Position numbers and translations under genes: made by a program. Source: Glomus cerebriforme (lineage: Eukaryota; Glomeromycota; Glomeromycetes; Glomerales; Glomeraceae). Taken from it: a stretch of DNA of 64,000 nucleotides. The stretch covers positions 29,016 to 93,015 of the forward strand of contig QKYT01000138.1 of NCBI GenBank assembly GCA_003550305.1, given 5' to 3'. The notes below the pieces were generated by a model that worked only from the letters and a program-made list of their open reading frames with translations, was not told where the DNA came from and did not search any database. The stretch's first letter is position 1, and each line of letters starts with the position of its first letter. This document shows positions 1 to 11,709 of this stretch, one piece after another.

Positions 1-850
1 CAATATATTACGTTAACATTAGCTTTTTCTCAAATGTCATCATTACTTTTCTTTCATTTTAGTATTTAATAACTAATTTTTTTTTTTTTTTTCATCGAGT
101 GACAAAAGATATGTCAGATAAAAGTCGAACGCCCAAATTAACTAACTCTTTATATACAAAGTCCCCAACCGAAAAACCATTATTAATTGTAGATCAAGGG
201 AAAATGTAGTTACGGAAACTCTGATTTTTTATGATATAAATGGCGATGACAAATTTGATTTAAAAAAATTAAAAATAAAACGTTTGATTGTTTAAATTGT
301 TTGCAATTATTCATTATGTATATCGAATTTAGATATCGAATTTACTAGAATTGCATTAAATTGCATTACTGCATTTAATTCCCACGTGGAGCGTTGCACA
401 AACGCGAATGAAGATCATGATGATTTAACTGTGCCAATCCAAATATTTCTTAAATCTCGAGGGTTTTTTTTAGCGTTTTTTTTTTATTAGATGACCATAA
501 TGACATAACATTTTCGTAATCGTCTAATAATAATAATAATTGTATAATTAACTTCGTGCCTTTTAGAATAACAAAGTTTAATAAGTTACATAAAGAGCGC
601 GTAACATTATTTGATACCATTTCAAGAAAGTAAAAATCTTTTAAAGAAAAATTATGTCATTTTAAACTTTCAATATATGAAATTAAACGAATTAAACGAC
701 GTGATATATATGATTTTACGTATTAAATTTGTATATTTTACGTCATTAGCCATTAGTCATAAATTTACAAGAATATAGAATATAAATATTTCAAAGAAGG
801 AAAAAAAAACGAAACTCTTTCTTCTCCTCATTCCCTATTTCATTAAAAGA
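1..850. other. AT-rich region without a recognised gene
   Basis: No supported gene. A 32-codon frame opens at 111 (MSDKSRTPKL...) and stops at 209, with no sign of an intron joining it to anything. The rest is AT-rich spacer upstream of the first F-box gene. Confidence 0.5.
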
Positions 851-1673
851 ATGGTTTATAATTCCCACCTTTTCCCTCAAATAGTTCGAAGAATGAAAAG
901 ATTGAATAGATTAAAGAATTTTAGAATGAAAAGATTAAAAATATTAAAGAATTTTAAAGCCTTTAAAAAACAAAAAACGTCAAAAATTACTCTTAATGAT
1001 ATGCCCAATGAAGTTTTGATCAAAATCTTTCAAGAAACTTTTAAAAATCATGATACTATTTTTTGTCTATGGAAATCTGAGTATGATTTATTTCCTTTTT
1101 TTTCCGTGGGAAAATGTTTTTTGAAAATCATTTAATCTTTTTTTTTTATATCTTTTTAGTTTCACAAAACTTTTAAAATTAAGAGAGGTTAATCATAAAT
1201 GGGATAAATTGATCTTGATTGCGATTGTGTATGTTATAAAATACGAGTTCAAATCCGGAGATTTATGTTTACATGTAAGTCATCATTATATATATATATA
1301 ATAATTTCTTTTTTTTTTAACAACCTTTTTTTTAACTTTTTCTTACTTTTTTTTTTTTAAAAAAAAAAAAAATTTTTATTAGTTAAAGAATTATACCAAA
1401 AATCATGAATATCCTTTAATATTATATGGTTACGATATACGCAATAAATTTTTAACATTTACGACCAAACAATCAATTTCTACTGAATGTAATGATATTA
1501 TTAATATTATTATAATTCATAAATGTTATGAAAAAGATATTATTAAAACAGGTAAATCAAATTTAGCTAGAAAATTATTTGATGATTATAAATATGACGG
1601 AAAAATAATATTTGGAACTTGCACAATTTCAATTGTAGAATTTTTGATAAAGATGAAATTATTGTTTAAATAA
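851..1673 (+). CDS. F-box protein, small, three exons
   Basis: Probable F-box adaptor, the substrate-binding part of an SCF ubiquitin ligase. Proposed exons are 851-1080, 1160-1274 and 1383-1673, with junctions CTGA|GTATGA, TTTTAG|TTTC, ACAT|GTAAGT and TTAG|TTAAAG, giving 211 residues and stop TAA at 1671. A basic N-terminal stretch of about 45 residues (RMKRLNRLKNFRMKRLKILK) precedes the F-box core LNDMPNEVLIKIFQETFK at about 54-71. Exon 2 continues the F-box helices (KLLKLREVNHKWDKLI). The C-terminal 97 residues match no domain I recognise. Intron 1 is phase 2 and lies within the F-box, as in the other three F-box genes of this window. The start is the first ATG of the frame; a start nearer the F-box is possible because the basic leader is unusual. 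Confidence 0.7.
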
Positions 1674-2544
1674 AAATTATTATTATTATTTTTATTATTT
1701 TTTTATCACATGTACAAAGTACAATACTAGTGTAGTGAGTGTACTACTTATATTGTCGTATGCCTGATGTTGGTCTTTAAAACCTCGATAAAGCGTTAAA
1801 ACTTATGGTCTCGACCGGTCTATAAAACCCACGGTACGTATTATGTAATGAACCCGGTATATGATAACTCGGGTTATTACCCGGGTCAGAATTTGTATCC
1901 ATTTTAAAAATAATCCGGATCATCAATAATTCTTTTATTCGTTGAAAAATTCTTATTTGTTCAATGCAATTTTCATTTTAATTACCTTAATAAATTTTAC
2001 CACGCTCATTATCTAACCTAAAATGATCCCAATGACCTTGATTTCAATAATAATGAATGACTAATTAGGAACCTTCAAAAAAAAAAACAACCAAAATAGT
2101 CATTGAACCCAAAAAAGGGATATACGTGACTTTAGAAAAAAAAACATTAAATATTAATAATTAAACTAGAACATTCAGGGGTTTCAAAGTTTGGAAAATC
2201 TGACCACAGTCTAGAGAATAATCGGGACGGATAAGCCCGCGGTCCAATGTGATGTGATTTTATCCTAATTTCACGTGATTCATTCGTCGCCATCGGTCGT
2301 CACACCTTGAACCTGACCTCATTACTTTACTATTTGTGATACGAAAAGAACTAATAATGAATTTGAATGGAAAGCTTCAATCTGACACGTTAATAAAATC
2401 GTATGATTTCCAATTTTAAATTCTGTACGTTAGAAATTAATTTTTTAAATCGAATTTTCTAATAAATATTAAATAATTATATATGAACTTTTTTTTTTTT
2501 ATCCTATTTTTTTTTTTCCCCAATAAAATTTTTAATTTATCAAT
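1674..2544. other. Intergenic spacer between two F-box genes
   Basis: No coding signal. It contains a TCACGTGATT motif at 2271-2280, about 265 bp upstream of the next F-box start codon, and slightly GC-richer sequence around 2200-2340. Confidence 0.5.
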
Positions 2545-3449
2545 ATGGCTGAAAAATTACCTACTGAAATATTACTTGATATTTTCACTAGATTCCTTTT
2601 TAATTCAAAGTAAGTATATTTTTTTTATTTATTTGTTTTTTATTTGTTTTTTTTTCCATTATTTAATCCTTTTATATCATAATTTTTTTTAACGATGTAT
2701 TAAATAAATATTATATAGATCGAATAATTTTAAACAACTAATGATACTTCGTCGTACATGTAAAAAATGGAATGAAATTATTCTTAAATGTGTTTTCGAT
2801 GAATTATCTAAGCAAAATCACAAGACTTGGGAAATTATGGTAAGTTTAAATAACATTTATTTATTTATTTATTCATTTATTTTTTTATTTAGGAGAAATG
2901 AGAATCAAATTTTATTTATTTATTTATTATTCCTTTCGATAGATTGGAATGTCCAATCCACGCAAGTGCGCGACGGCGGAATTACATTCATTCGATCAAA
3001 TAAATCAAATATTCAATTTCAATTTTCCACGACAACTAATATTAATCAAACCGGAACAAGATATTAAAGTCAATTTTAAATATCTTGATCATTATCCATT
3101 TTTATATACTTGCACATTATTTAAACCAGCTATACTGCAAGAATTTATAAATGATGCGAATAATAATCAAAAAGAATTTTCTTTTGTATTAAAAGATAAT
3201 AACAATAACAATAATAATAATGATAATAATAATAATGACGATAATAATGATGATGGTTTAAAAGATCAAGTACGATTGGAATTATTGAAAATAAAAGCAA
3301 AAGTATTCTGGGAAAAAGTTTATCATATATTTGATGACAATACTTTTGCCGAGATTAAAAAATCTTCCAATTACGTTTCACCGAGTTATGTTAATTATGG
3401 AGATCCGTACTTTGATCTTTGTCAAGATGCCTATCAGGATTTTAAATAA
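2545..3449 (+). CDS. F-box protein with poly-Asn/Asp tract
   Basis: Probable SCF substrate adaptor. Exons 2545-2609, 2719-2839 and 2943-3449 join in frame to 230 residues. The first exon reads MAEKLPTEILLDIFTRFLF, an F-box helix 1, and exon 2 continues with LMILRRTCKKWNEIILK, the usual xxxVCKxWxxIxx part. The third exon holds a low-complexity run of Asn and Asp (genomic about 3198-3254) between two conserved-looking stretches. Exon 1 is exactly 65 nt with a phase-2 donor, identical in length and phase to exon 1 of the minus-strand F-box gene at 3690-4520. The C-terminal substrate-binding part has no recognisable LRR, WD or kelch repeats. Confidence 0.75.
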
Positions 3450-3689
3450 TTTCCCTCCTTCCCCAATCCTTTTTAATTTATTTATTTATTTATTATTAAT
3501 TGATGTAAGTTACAGTATGTAAGTCATACTATAATAACATAATATATATTACATTTTATCTATTATGCGATTACTGATTAAAAAATATATATATATATAT
3601 TTTTATAGGAAATTGTATATACTGTATATAATATATATACATGTTTGAAAAACGAAGATTGTATATTGTTTATTTATTTATTTATTCAT

Positions 3690-4520
3690 TTATTGAAAAA
3701 TGGGTAAATTAAATAAATAATCAAAGAAATCATCGATTTGATCAATATAAGCTAATAATTTATCACCTTTAGCAACAATTTTTTGAGAAAATGTTGTATC
3801 ATTATCAATAATATCTTCTTCAAAATTTAACCAAGAATTTTCTATTAAATATTCTTTTAATTTTTTAACTAATCGAAAATTTAAAGTTTTATAAATCAAA
3901 TGAAATATTATACAAAATTTATATTTATACATCTTTTCTTCTTTCTTTTCTTCTTTTTTTTCTTCATCTTGTTCTTCATCTTTTTCTTCGTCTTTTTTTA
4001 TTACGGTAATAAAATTATATTCAAATGATTCTGTTTTATAATTATATGATATGAAATTTCTCGCAATTTGTTGAGATATTTCGTTTTCGATACTTTCGGG
4101 AGTAAGTGAATTGATTTCTTCTTCTATATTATGTGAATATCTTATGATTTGATAAATACACTAACCAACAAAAAAAAAAAAAATATATGAACAATTTTTT
4201 TTTTAGAAATAAATTTGTTAAAAAAGAAAGAGAGTATTTTTTTTTATTTACCTTGATTTTAGTTATCATATCCGTTAATTTATAAACCATAATAACGATA
4301 ATAAGTTCACACCAAACTTTACAAACTTTACGATACTTGTAAAGTTCCACAAAACTACAGGTAAATATTAAAAAATTTTTTTTTTTTTAAAGAAATCGAT
4401 CGAAAAAAAAAAACAAAAAAACCATTTACAAACAATTTTATTTTTATTTATTTACCCAAAATTAAGAATAAAGTGTTTAAAAATTTCGAGCCACAATTCT
4501 CTTGGAAGTTCTTTCACCAT
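3690..4520 (-). CDS. F-box protein with acidic-lysine low-complexity tract
   Basis: Probable SCF substrate adaptor. Coding exons on the minus strand are 4456-4520, 4252-4354 and 3690-4160, 212 residues. The start MVKELPRELWLEIFKHFIL is an F-box helix 1; exon 2 reads YKYRKVCKVWCELIIVIM. Exon 3 carries a repetitive Lys/Glu/Asp segment (genomic about 3933-4005) and ends with a hydrophobic, aromatic C terminus (DDFFDYLFNLPIFQ). It is convergent with the F-box gene at 2545-3449 and about 240 bp from it. The shared 65-nt phase-2 first exon suggests local duplication with later inversion, followed by strong divergence of exon 3. Confidence 0.75.
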
Positions 4521-4581
4521 GATTAAAGTAAAAAAAAGGAAATCAATTTTTTGTTTAAAAAAAAAGAAAAGAAAAGAAAAC

Positions 4582-4680
4582 TCCTTTAAATTAAATTATT
4601 GTTTCATTATAGCAGCTGAAAAAGTAAACGAAAGAAAAATCCTTTAAATTAAATTATTGTTTCATTATAATAGCTGAAAA
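4582..4680. repeat. Short tandem duplication, 58-bp period
   Basis: About 41 bp beginning TCCTTTAAATTAAATTATTG at 4582 is repeated at 4640 with few changes (TATAGCAGCTGAAAA versus TATAATAGCTGAAAA). Confidence 0.8.
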
Positions 4681-5162
4681 CGGGCTGAAAGAAACAGGAT
4701 CTTATTCGGATCGGCGTAAATCATGCATAATCATATGCCAAAAGAATAAAAAGAATAGACCCAAAAATACTCCCTTTCCTGAAAGATTTTCGTACACAGA
4801 ATGTGAAACTTCTATCTAGTTAAGATATTTTTTTCTTTACATATTTTATGAATTTTCTGAAAGTCATCAATGTCATATAATGTCATGGAGAATAATAGAC
4901 ATGGATTTCATTCAATCCAATCGAAAGGTGATTAATTTTACAAGAAATTGTCCAATACACGATAGAGCTACTTAATGGAAGTGTTAAACTAATATAATCT
5001 TTTCACTAGAAATAATAAAAGCGACAACTACAACTACAAAGAATTCTGAAAAAAAAGGGTAACTTATTAACACAATTTTTAATTTAGTTCTGATATCTTA
5101 TTATGAAAAGGATCAAAAAGTGAAATGACGAAGAAACTTGAAACTTACCAGGGTTTTGATGC

Positions 5163-6101
5163 CGGATACGGATATGGGATATCCGTCAGGTTTTTTGTGT
5201 TTAATTGCACGCCATTTCAGACAAAAGTCTGTCAATGCACAGATAATTATTACAGATATTTTTTCTATTTTTAGTAATTTTTTTAGGGATATTTTACAGT
5301 TAATATCTGCGATTTTTACCAGATATTTCTTCCCAAATTTTTCCAAAACTTCCCATTTTTTTTTTTATTTAAAACACCAAAACAGAAGTTTATACAGATA
5401 TTTATCTGACTAGTAACAGATGTTTATCAGGTTGACTACAGATATTTGAGATATTTGAGAATTTGAGAGATTTATTAAGAGTATATTTGGTATGATATTT
5501 TTTAAGTATAGAACTTGTACTGCTAAATAGAAGCGAGGAGATTTTTTTTAGAAACATTATTAGTTTATTATTCCTTTTTTTTTATAGATATTGAACTTTA
5601 TTTGTACAAAACAAATTAAGGAAAGAGATTTTGGATATAAAACTTATAGCTTTACAAAATTCTTGCAATTAGATTAAATAGAATTATATATCATTAAAAA
5701 GAATAATTTATTTGATTTAATATATAATTAAAAAATCAATGTAATGGAATTTATTGATAATTAAAATATCTTGAAGTAATAATACTGTAATTTTTATAAA
5801 CAAATCAATTCCATTAATTTCTTGTTCTAATAAATTAAAAATATTTTTGGCGCAAAAAAATATTTGTTTATTAGTTATCACATAAATGCAGTATCACATA
5901 ATATCTGTTGTTAATCACATAATTATCTGATAAACATCAGATAAATATCTAAAAATCGCAGATATTAACTGTAAAATATCCCTAAAAAATTACTAAAAAT
6001 AGAAATAAAATATCTGTAATAATTATCTGCGCATTGACAGACTTTTGTGGCGTGCCATAGCACATACCCGCCATCCGCGGATACGTGGAGAATATCCGCG
6101 G
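5163..6101. mobile_element. Foldback element with about 110-bp inverted arms
   Basis: Left arm 5207-5328 and right arm 5943-6056 are inverted copies of each other. Both contain GACAAAAGTCTGTCAATG-like, TTACAGATATTTT and TTTTACAGTTAATATCTGCG blocks at matching spacing, seen directly by reading the right arm in reverse complement. More diverged outer ends carry GGATA/TATCC blocks (5163-5190 and 6074-6101). There is no internal coding frame. TATCTG/CAGATA recurs more than ten times near both ends, like the subterminal transposase-binding repeats of some DNA transposons. A non-autonomous DNA transposon is the likely nature; the superfamily is not determined. Confidence 0.75.
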
Positions 6102-7021
6102 AACACTACATACAGTATAATGCAATAGTGTGGCGGGCGATAGTGCGGGCGAGCATGCTGGAAACTTTCTATGACAGTGGACTTTTAAACAAAATCAAAT
6201 CAATACCGAGGAGAATTATGTAGAAGTCGTGAAGACTGACTTGTAAATAAGAGAAGTATCTACATCCTTTATTTCAATACAACGTTTACGGCAGACAAGA
6301 AGTAATAGTAGAAATACTGTAATAAAACTACCAAACTCGATATTAAAATTAAAAAAGATATAATGATTTAAACAACTAAACAATAGTTCAGTTTTTGAAT
6401 CGCAGTAAAGAGGAAGTTACAAATTTTATCACGATGATTTGATCGATCAAAACTCGATCACGTTTAATTTGATCAATCATTTAGGACCGTTCCCAAGCAC
6501 CTCCTCAATGTGATTGGCTAATGATTGAAATGGTGCACAAGCTTTAGAAATAAAGATGACGATCAGTACTTGATCAATCTCTTCGTCTTTCTATCAATTT
6601 CTAACATGCCTAATTAAAAAAGACTGGCTCCAGTTCTAGATTATCTCATCAACTTAAAAATGAGAAAACATCTGTCCAAAACCATTCAGTTTTAGGTCTT
6701 AGTTGACGTTATATTATTGTATTCGGTGGAGAGAAAGAAGTAAGTAATGGTTGCATTCATTATAGCATAATTAAAGAAAGATTAGGTGATAAATATTGAA
6801 TGTTCTTTTCATTTTGAACATTCTGACACCTTTTATTTGTTGTAATATAAGCAAGGAGTAATATAGTAATTTACTGGCGATGTTCTTGCTGAAGATCCAT
6901 AATGTAAAAATGGAAAGAAGGAAATACGCTTGAGCAAGTTTTTGGGTACTCAATAAATAGTATATTTTAACCAATCAGCGCAGCTATATGAAAAAAGGAG
7001 CTCCGGGTTTTTTATGACTTA

Positions 7022-7358
7022 GAGCGTTCTCAAGCATCTCTTTCAATGTGATTGGATAGTGATGATATTATGCTCAAGTATCACAGTCCATGATGAAATC
7101 AATAGTTGCGCATGCTCTTTTGATTTTTTTTATCATTACATGATTTTATTTGAGAAAATCATTTTTATTGAATAAAAAATCAGATTGAATGAAATGATGC
7201 TTGAGTATTCTATCAATTGAAGATTATTGTAGAAAATAACTCTGGCTATTCATCGAAATAGGAACTCTCTGAAACTTTCTGAAAATCTCTGTAATTTTTT
7301 TCGGCCAATAATATAATATCACTTATTAGACCATCAATTGAGGTGCTTGAGAACGCCC
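7022..7358. mobile_element. MITE-like element, 337 bp, TA target site
   Basis: The ends GAGCGTTCTCAAGCATCTC and, reversed, GGGCGTTCTCAAGCACCTC form imperfect terminal inverted repeats flanked by TA at 7020-7021 and 7359-7360. A TA duplication fits a Tc1/mariner or Stowaway-type MITE. A further related end (GGACCGTTCCCAAGCACCTC) begins at 6484 after TA, so a second, partly lost copy lies next to it. Confidence 0.65.
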
Positions 7359-9009
7359 TAAGTTGTTAATTACTGTATGATAGCCTTTGCTTTCAGCAAT
7401 ATTAATTATCTCTTAGTCTTGACTATTATGATAATCAAAAATTCAAAACACGATTTGACGAGAATCTCCAATTCAAATCTGTGCAGACTGTGCTGCGGAT
7501 TTTAACACGTCAATCACGAGTGTTAGGGTTTAATGGCTACAGTCTAGTATAAATATGTATAAAATATATTACCTGTGAATCGGCTCAATCCATCCACACT
7601 GTTATTATCTGATGAAACTATTTGGCATCCAGCAAGATAATATTCAGCGAGAAATAAAATAAAATTATATAACTTTAGCTCAAATTATTTCATGGTTAAA
7701 ACATTAAAGAAACTCATGAAGTCCATATTTCTCGCAATAACACTCGACGAGACTTTTTTTTCGTGAAGGTGAAGGTTAAATATTATGAAGCAAAATATTT
7801 TGTAATTTCAATAATTTAATAATTAATTTTTTTATTCAACGACAGCGTTCGGCAGATGGCCTGTGATTCAAATGACAAGATTTGTGAATCACATGACAAG
7901 ATATCAGCAAATCAAAATCAAATGACCGAAATGACTGACCAAATGACAAAAGTGATTGGGCAAATCCTTCCCTTATTTGGATCGATATACCCATTAACTA
8001 TATTTTTAAACTGTAAAGTTAGTAAATCTTTATTATCCGTTTTAGAGCTTTAATAAAACATTCTTGTTTATCTCTAATTGTGAGTTTATTATGTGATGTT
8101 TCGTTTCATTATTATGTAACCGTGTATATATTCGGGTTATTAAAATATTAGTGAAAAAATTGTTTTTTGAAACCATATTAAACGAATAGTAGAAGATTGG
8201 CATATTCGCTTCTTTTTTTTTTGTGTTCATTTTTTCATTATCGCTAGAGTAATTTATATTTCTATCGTATTCCTATTTTATCTGGCTTTTTTCTAAGTAT
8301 TTTACTAGAAACTATAAAGCAATTGTTATTAGCACATTGTTTAAACGATTTCTCCTCAAAAACTTTTAAAATTCATCCTATATCAGTAATTTTTTTTTCT
8401 TGTTTGATGATTAGCCATTATCGAATTTCAAAATTACAAAAAGTTTGGATTACTTCTCGAATTGTTTCCTTTCTTAATATAGATCATATATCCGAGTAAA
8501 AAGTTGTGTAATCCTATTAATTAATCAATTATTCTCAAGCAAAAGTTTTGTGAATTCAGAAAGAAAATCTCTACAAACAGACGGAATAAGAATTAGATTT
8601 GGAAGGCAAGCGAAATAATTAGATTCTTGGATTTGATTTTTATCAAGCAATTTTGTCCAAAAGTAAGTCAGCAAGATCATTAATGAGAAAGCCTCTCTTT
8701 CGGTTAAATTCCTTTGCTCTACATGATGGCTTCGTCTATTTATAGTTTAATATATCAAAGAAAAAAAAAGATCCGTATCCATATCCATATACGTTCACGC
8801 TATTCATAAAGTTGTTTTAAAAGAATTTAACTTAGCAGTTGATATTTACACATGATTGTGCCTAAATATTGCCTTGCTAGCATTAGATTCGCCAACAGTG
8901 AACGATATATGTAATATGAATCTTTAAAATTTAATACCATTTTAAATAATTTCTTTTTTAATTCAATTTTTTTTTTTTTTATAATTTACAATTAAATATT
9001 GGAAAATAA

Positions 9010-10169
9010 TTTTAAATCATCTGCAAATATGGAAAAATAATACCATGTTACGGGATAACAAAAGATCCTGATGGAAATTACATGCTTGTAATGAATAAAT
9101 ATAATAAAAATTTAAGAGAATATTTGCAACAAAATCATAATAAACTTACATGGGAAAATAAAATTAAAATTATCAATGATATTACTATTTCACTTCGTAA
9201 TATTCATGAAGAAAATGCAATTCACAGAGATTTGCATTCTGGAAATATATTATATAATCAATCTAAACAAAGGTTCTGTATCAGTGATCTTGGATTTTGT
9301 GGGCCAGCTGATAAACCATTAAATAGTATATACGGGAATCTTCCTTATATTGCACCTGAAGTTATCAGAAAAGGATATACATTTGCAACTGATATTTATA
9401 GTATTGGCATGCTTATGTGGGAAATTTCATCTGGACAACCACCTTTTATTAATTATGAAAATGATCATGATCTTGATAGTTTTGATCAAATGAATTATGA
9501 TTATAATCTTGCAATGAAAATAATAAATGGACCAAAAATAGTATCAGGAACTCCTTTAGAATATAGAAAATTAATGAAACAATGTTGGAATGCTGATCCG
9601 ACAAAAAGGCCTAATATCATCAATCTTGTCGATAAGATATAAGAATAAAAGTATGATCAAAAAATTAATTAAAAAGATCAAAAAAATTACAACATCTGAA
9701 CAAACAAATGACATAAGCAGCATTAAAAGTAACTATACAAGTACTAGTAGGTTATTTACAAGTAAAGTTTATCAATTTACAAATCTTCCTGAACCAAGGA
9801 ACGCGACAGAAGGTATTTATAATTTTTACAAATAAACATTTTAGAACGATATCTTTTGTTTTTTTTTCGATTTCTCATTATATTTTCATTAATACTGTTT
9901 TTTTAAATATTTCATTTTTGTTTAAACAGAAGAACAAGAAGGTATACGCACGTGTTATTTTTTTTTAGCTTTAATAAATTTTTACAAAGTATTTAACTAA
10001 CTTATTTTAAAGTATTTCATAGTAACCCATATAGCTTTAACATTCCGTTTAATAGTAAGTTTTTACTAAAATAATTTTAACAATTTATTTTTTTATTAAT
10101 CTTTTATTTTTATTTTTAGTCGATGATTTAAACGGCCAAAATGATGATAATACGTCAAAAGTCATGTAA
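9010..10169 (+). pseudogene. TKL-like kinase copy, 5'-truncated and frameshifted
   Basis: A decayed member of the window's kinase family. The second-exon kinase core is readable from about 9025 (KYGKIIPCYGITKDPDGNYM) through HRDLHSGNIL, SDLGFCGP, IAPEVI and PTKRPN. There is no Cys-rich first exon or ATP-binding lobe upstream. The core frame stops at about 9640, but the homologous tail (SKVYQFTNLPEPRNATEG) continues in the +2 frame to 9812, so one frameshift lies at about 9600-9640. A 12-nt microexon (AAGAACAAGAAG) at 9930-9941 and a diverged tail exon ending in TAA at 10167 follow. Without a nucleotide-binding lobe it cannot encode a working kinase. Confidence 0.8.
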
Positions 10170-10330
10170 AGGTAAATTTTTACCATCAATTTTAAATTTA
10201 ATTTTCGAAATCATGTGTTAACTCTTTTATAATTATCAGATGATACTAAGATTTTATCCAAAGTATTTGAAAATATAGTAACAATTATACCAAGTATATA
10301 AATTAAAATATAATAACTTTTTATATATAG

Positions 10331-11314
10331 ATATTCAAAATAAATGCGAAAAGAAACGTTACATCAAATGGGGAATAATATTGATGATATTGATGGTATT
10401 GAGAACATAAATTTTATACAATAATTAATAGTTATTCGGCACGAAGTGCCGAATAACTGTTATATTGGGTAAATCAAATTTGATTCCCAATATTATAAGC
10501 TACCTTATAGGTAGCGTCAGTTATTCGGTTCGAAGTGCCGAATGAGTGATTTATCCGGTGTCACGTGATTTCGCGTAATAAACTTTTTACTTTCATAGTT
10601 AACGCGTTTTTAAGCTTTTTTCTATAAACTTTTTTTTTAAAAATAAACCAATTTATTTCTTTCAATGGAGGATACAAATTTTAATAATGTAAGATAAATA
10701 TTTAAACATATTAAAACTACAAATTATTGCAAAATTAATAATAACTAATAAATTCTTTAGTCTTTTAAACCAACAGCTGAACTATGGTTATTTCAGGCAA
10801 TTCATCAACTGGAGTGCGAAATTATCTTAAAATAACAAAGGAGAAAAAAGAAAGACAATTATTATAAATAAAAATTATTATACAAATTGTTCTGTCTATA
10901 ATTAATTAGTTTATTTTAAACATTTTTATTGTATTTTTAATAAACAAATAATGCCTGATACACGATTTTAATGCCTGATACACGTTTTATTATAGTCATT
11001 ATTAATTATAAAAAAACTGGAAAAAATCACGGGATACCGGATAATAAGATTTATAACTAAAAAAAAATTTTTTTATTAATAAGGATGAAGTATATAACAA
11101 TCCAAATCTTCATTCAGAGGAATAAGATGAATTGGAAATTCCTGATGGTAATTATAATTTATATATTTTTAAAATTACCATTATAGCTAATTTTTTTTAT
11201 ATAATTACTTGTTTAAATACAGATGAATTTTAATTTATTTAATATTACATTTTATTGTTTTTTTTATTTTATTTTAGAATTATTTAAACACTAAGAATAG
11301 AATAATATACTTAG
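10331..11314 (+). pseudogene. Relic tail exons of the truncated kinase copy
   Basis: Further family tail exons persist downstream of the truncated copy. 10331-10400 (ATTCAAAATAAATGCGAAAA...) matches the minus-strand relic at 25838-25908. 11083-11146 matches tail exon 7 of the intact genes but has TAA where they have CAA (SEE*DELEIPD). A 3'UTR-like block with the CTAAG...CTTAG stem lies at 11291-11314. The hairpin array at 10431-10543 is inserted between them. Confidence 0.65.
10431..10543. repeat. Array of four adjacent hairpins
   Basis: Four inverted repeats follow one another. Hairpin 1 at 10431-10457 has an 11-bp perfect stem (GTTATTCGGCA, loop CGAAG). Hairpin 2 at 10462-10493 has stem ATATTGGG around an inner AATCAAATTTGATT. 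Hairpin 3 at 10499-10515 has stem GCTACC. Hairpin 4 at 10523-10543 has stem ATTCGG and is an imperfect direct repeat of hairpin 1 with one arm changed. Confidence 0.8.
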
Positions 11315-11709
11315 TTTGTAATTTGAATAATTCATTTAATAACTTTAATGTTTCGAATGAATTCATTAATAATAAATATTTACGACTTTATTATAATTTT
11401 AAGTAAAAATTGCTAAAAATATCGATCTTCGACCATCCAATAATGAATAGTTGTAAAATATCAGTCTGTTTTTAGGTTATAATTACATTTAATTTTCGAT
11501 GTTATCTATTTAAAGTTAAAATACTTCGGATCCGAGGCAATAAATTGAGTTTTTCTAAATATCTTTATTGCATTTCTGTCTTTATTTATTCTTTGACATG
11601 AAATTATGAACTTCTTCGCAAAAGGATTTTAAAAAGTTTTACTTTATATTAAATTGCAACTTTCTATATTATAATCCTCTTATTTTTTAATGTCACGATT
11701 TACGTTATT
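11315..11709. other. Spacer before the kelch gene
   Basis: AT-rich spacer with no coding signal. It lies 3' of the minus-strand kelch gene and beyond the 3'UTR-like relic of the kinase pseudogene. Confidence 0.5.

Larger units (their letters stand above)
4521..9009. other. Long non-coding region with repeat elements
   Basis: About 4.5 kb without a supported gene. It holds a short tandem duplication (4582-4680), a foldback element (5163-6101), an isolated element end at about 6484 and a TA-flanked inverted-repeat element (7022-7358). A 65-codon frame at 7856-8053 (MACDSNDKICESHDKIS...) has some helical character but no homologue that I recognise and no intron context. Confidence 0.5.

Noticed and set aside
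111..209. 32-codon frame MSDKSRTPKL...
   Set aside because: Too short, with no clear donor leading to another exon.
5138..5413. Overlapping frames on both strands at 5.1-5.4 kb
   Set aside because: They lie in an inverted arm of the foldback element; the open frames follow from its palindromic content.
7856..8053. 65-codon frame with a helical repeat-like sequence
   Set aside because: No homologue recognised, no splice context and no paralogue in the window; probably chance.
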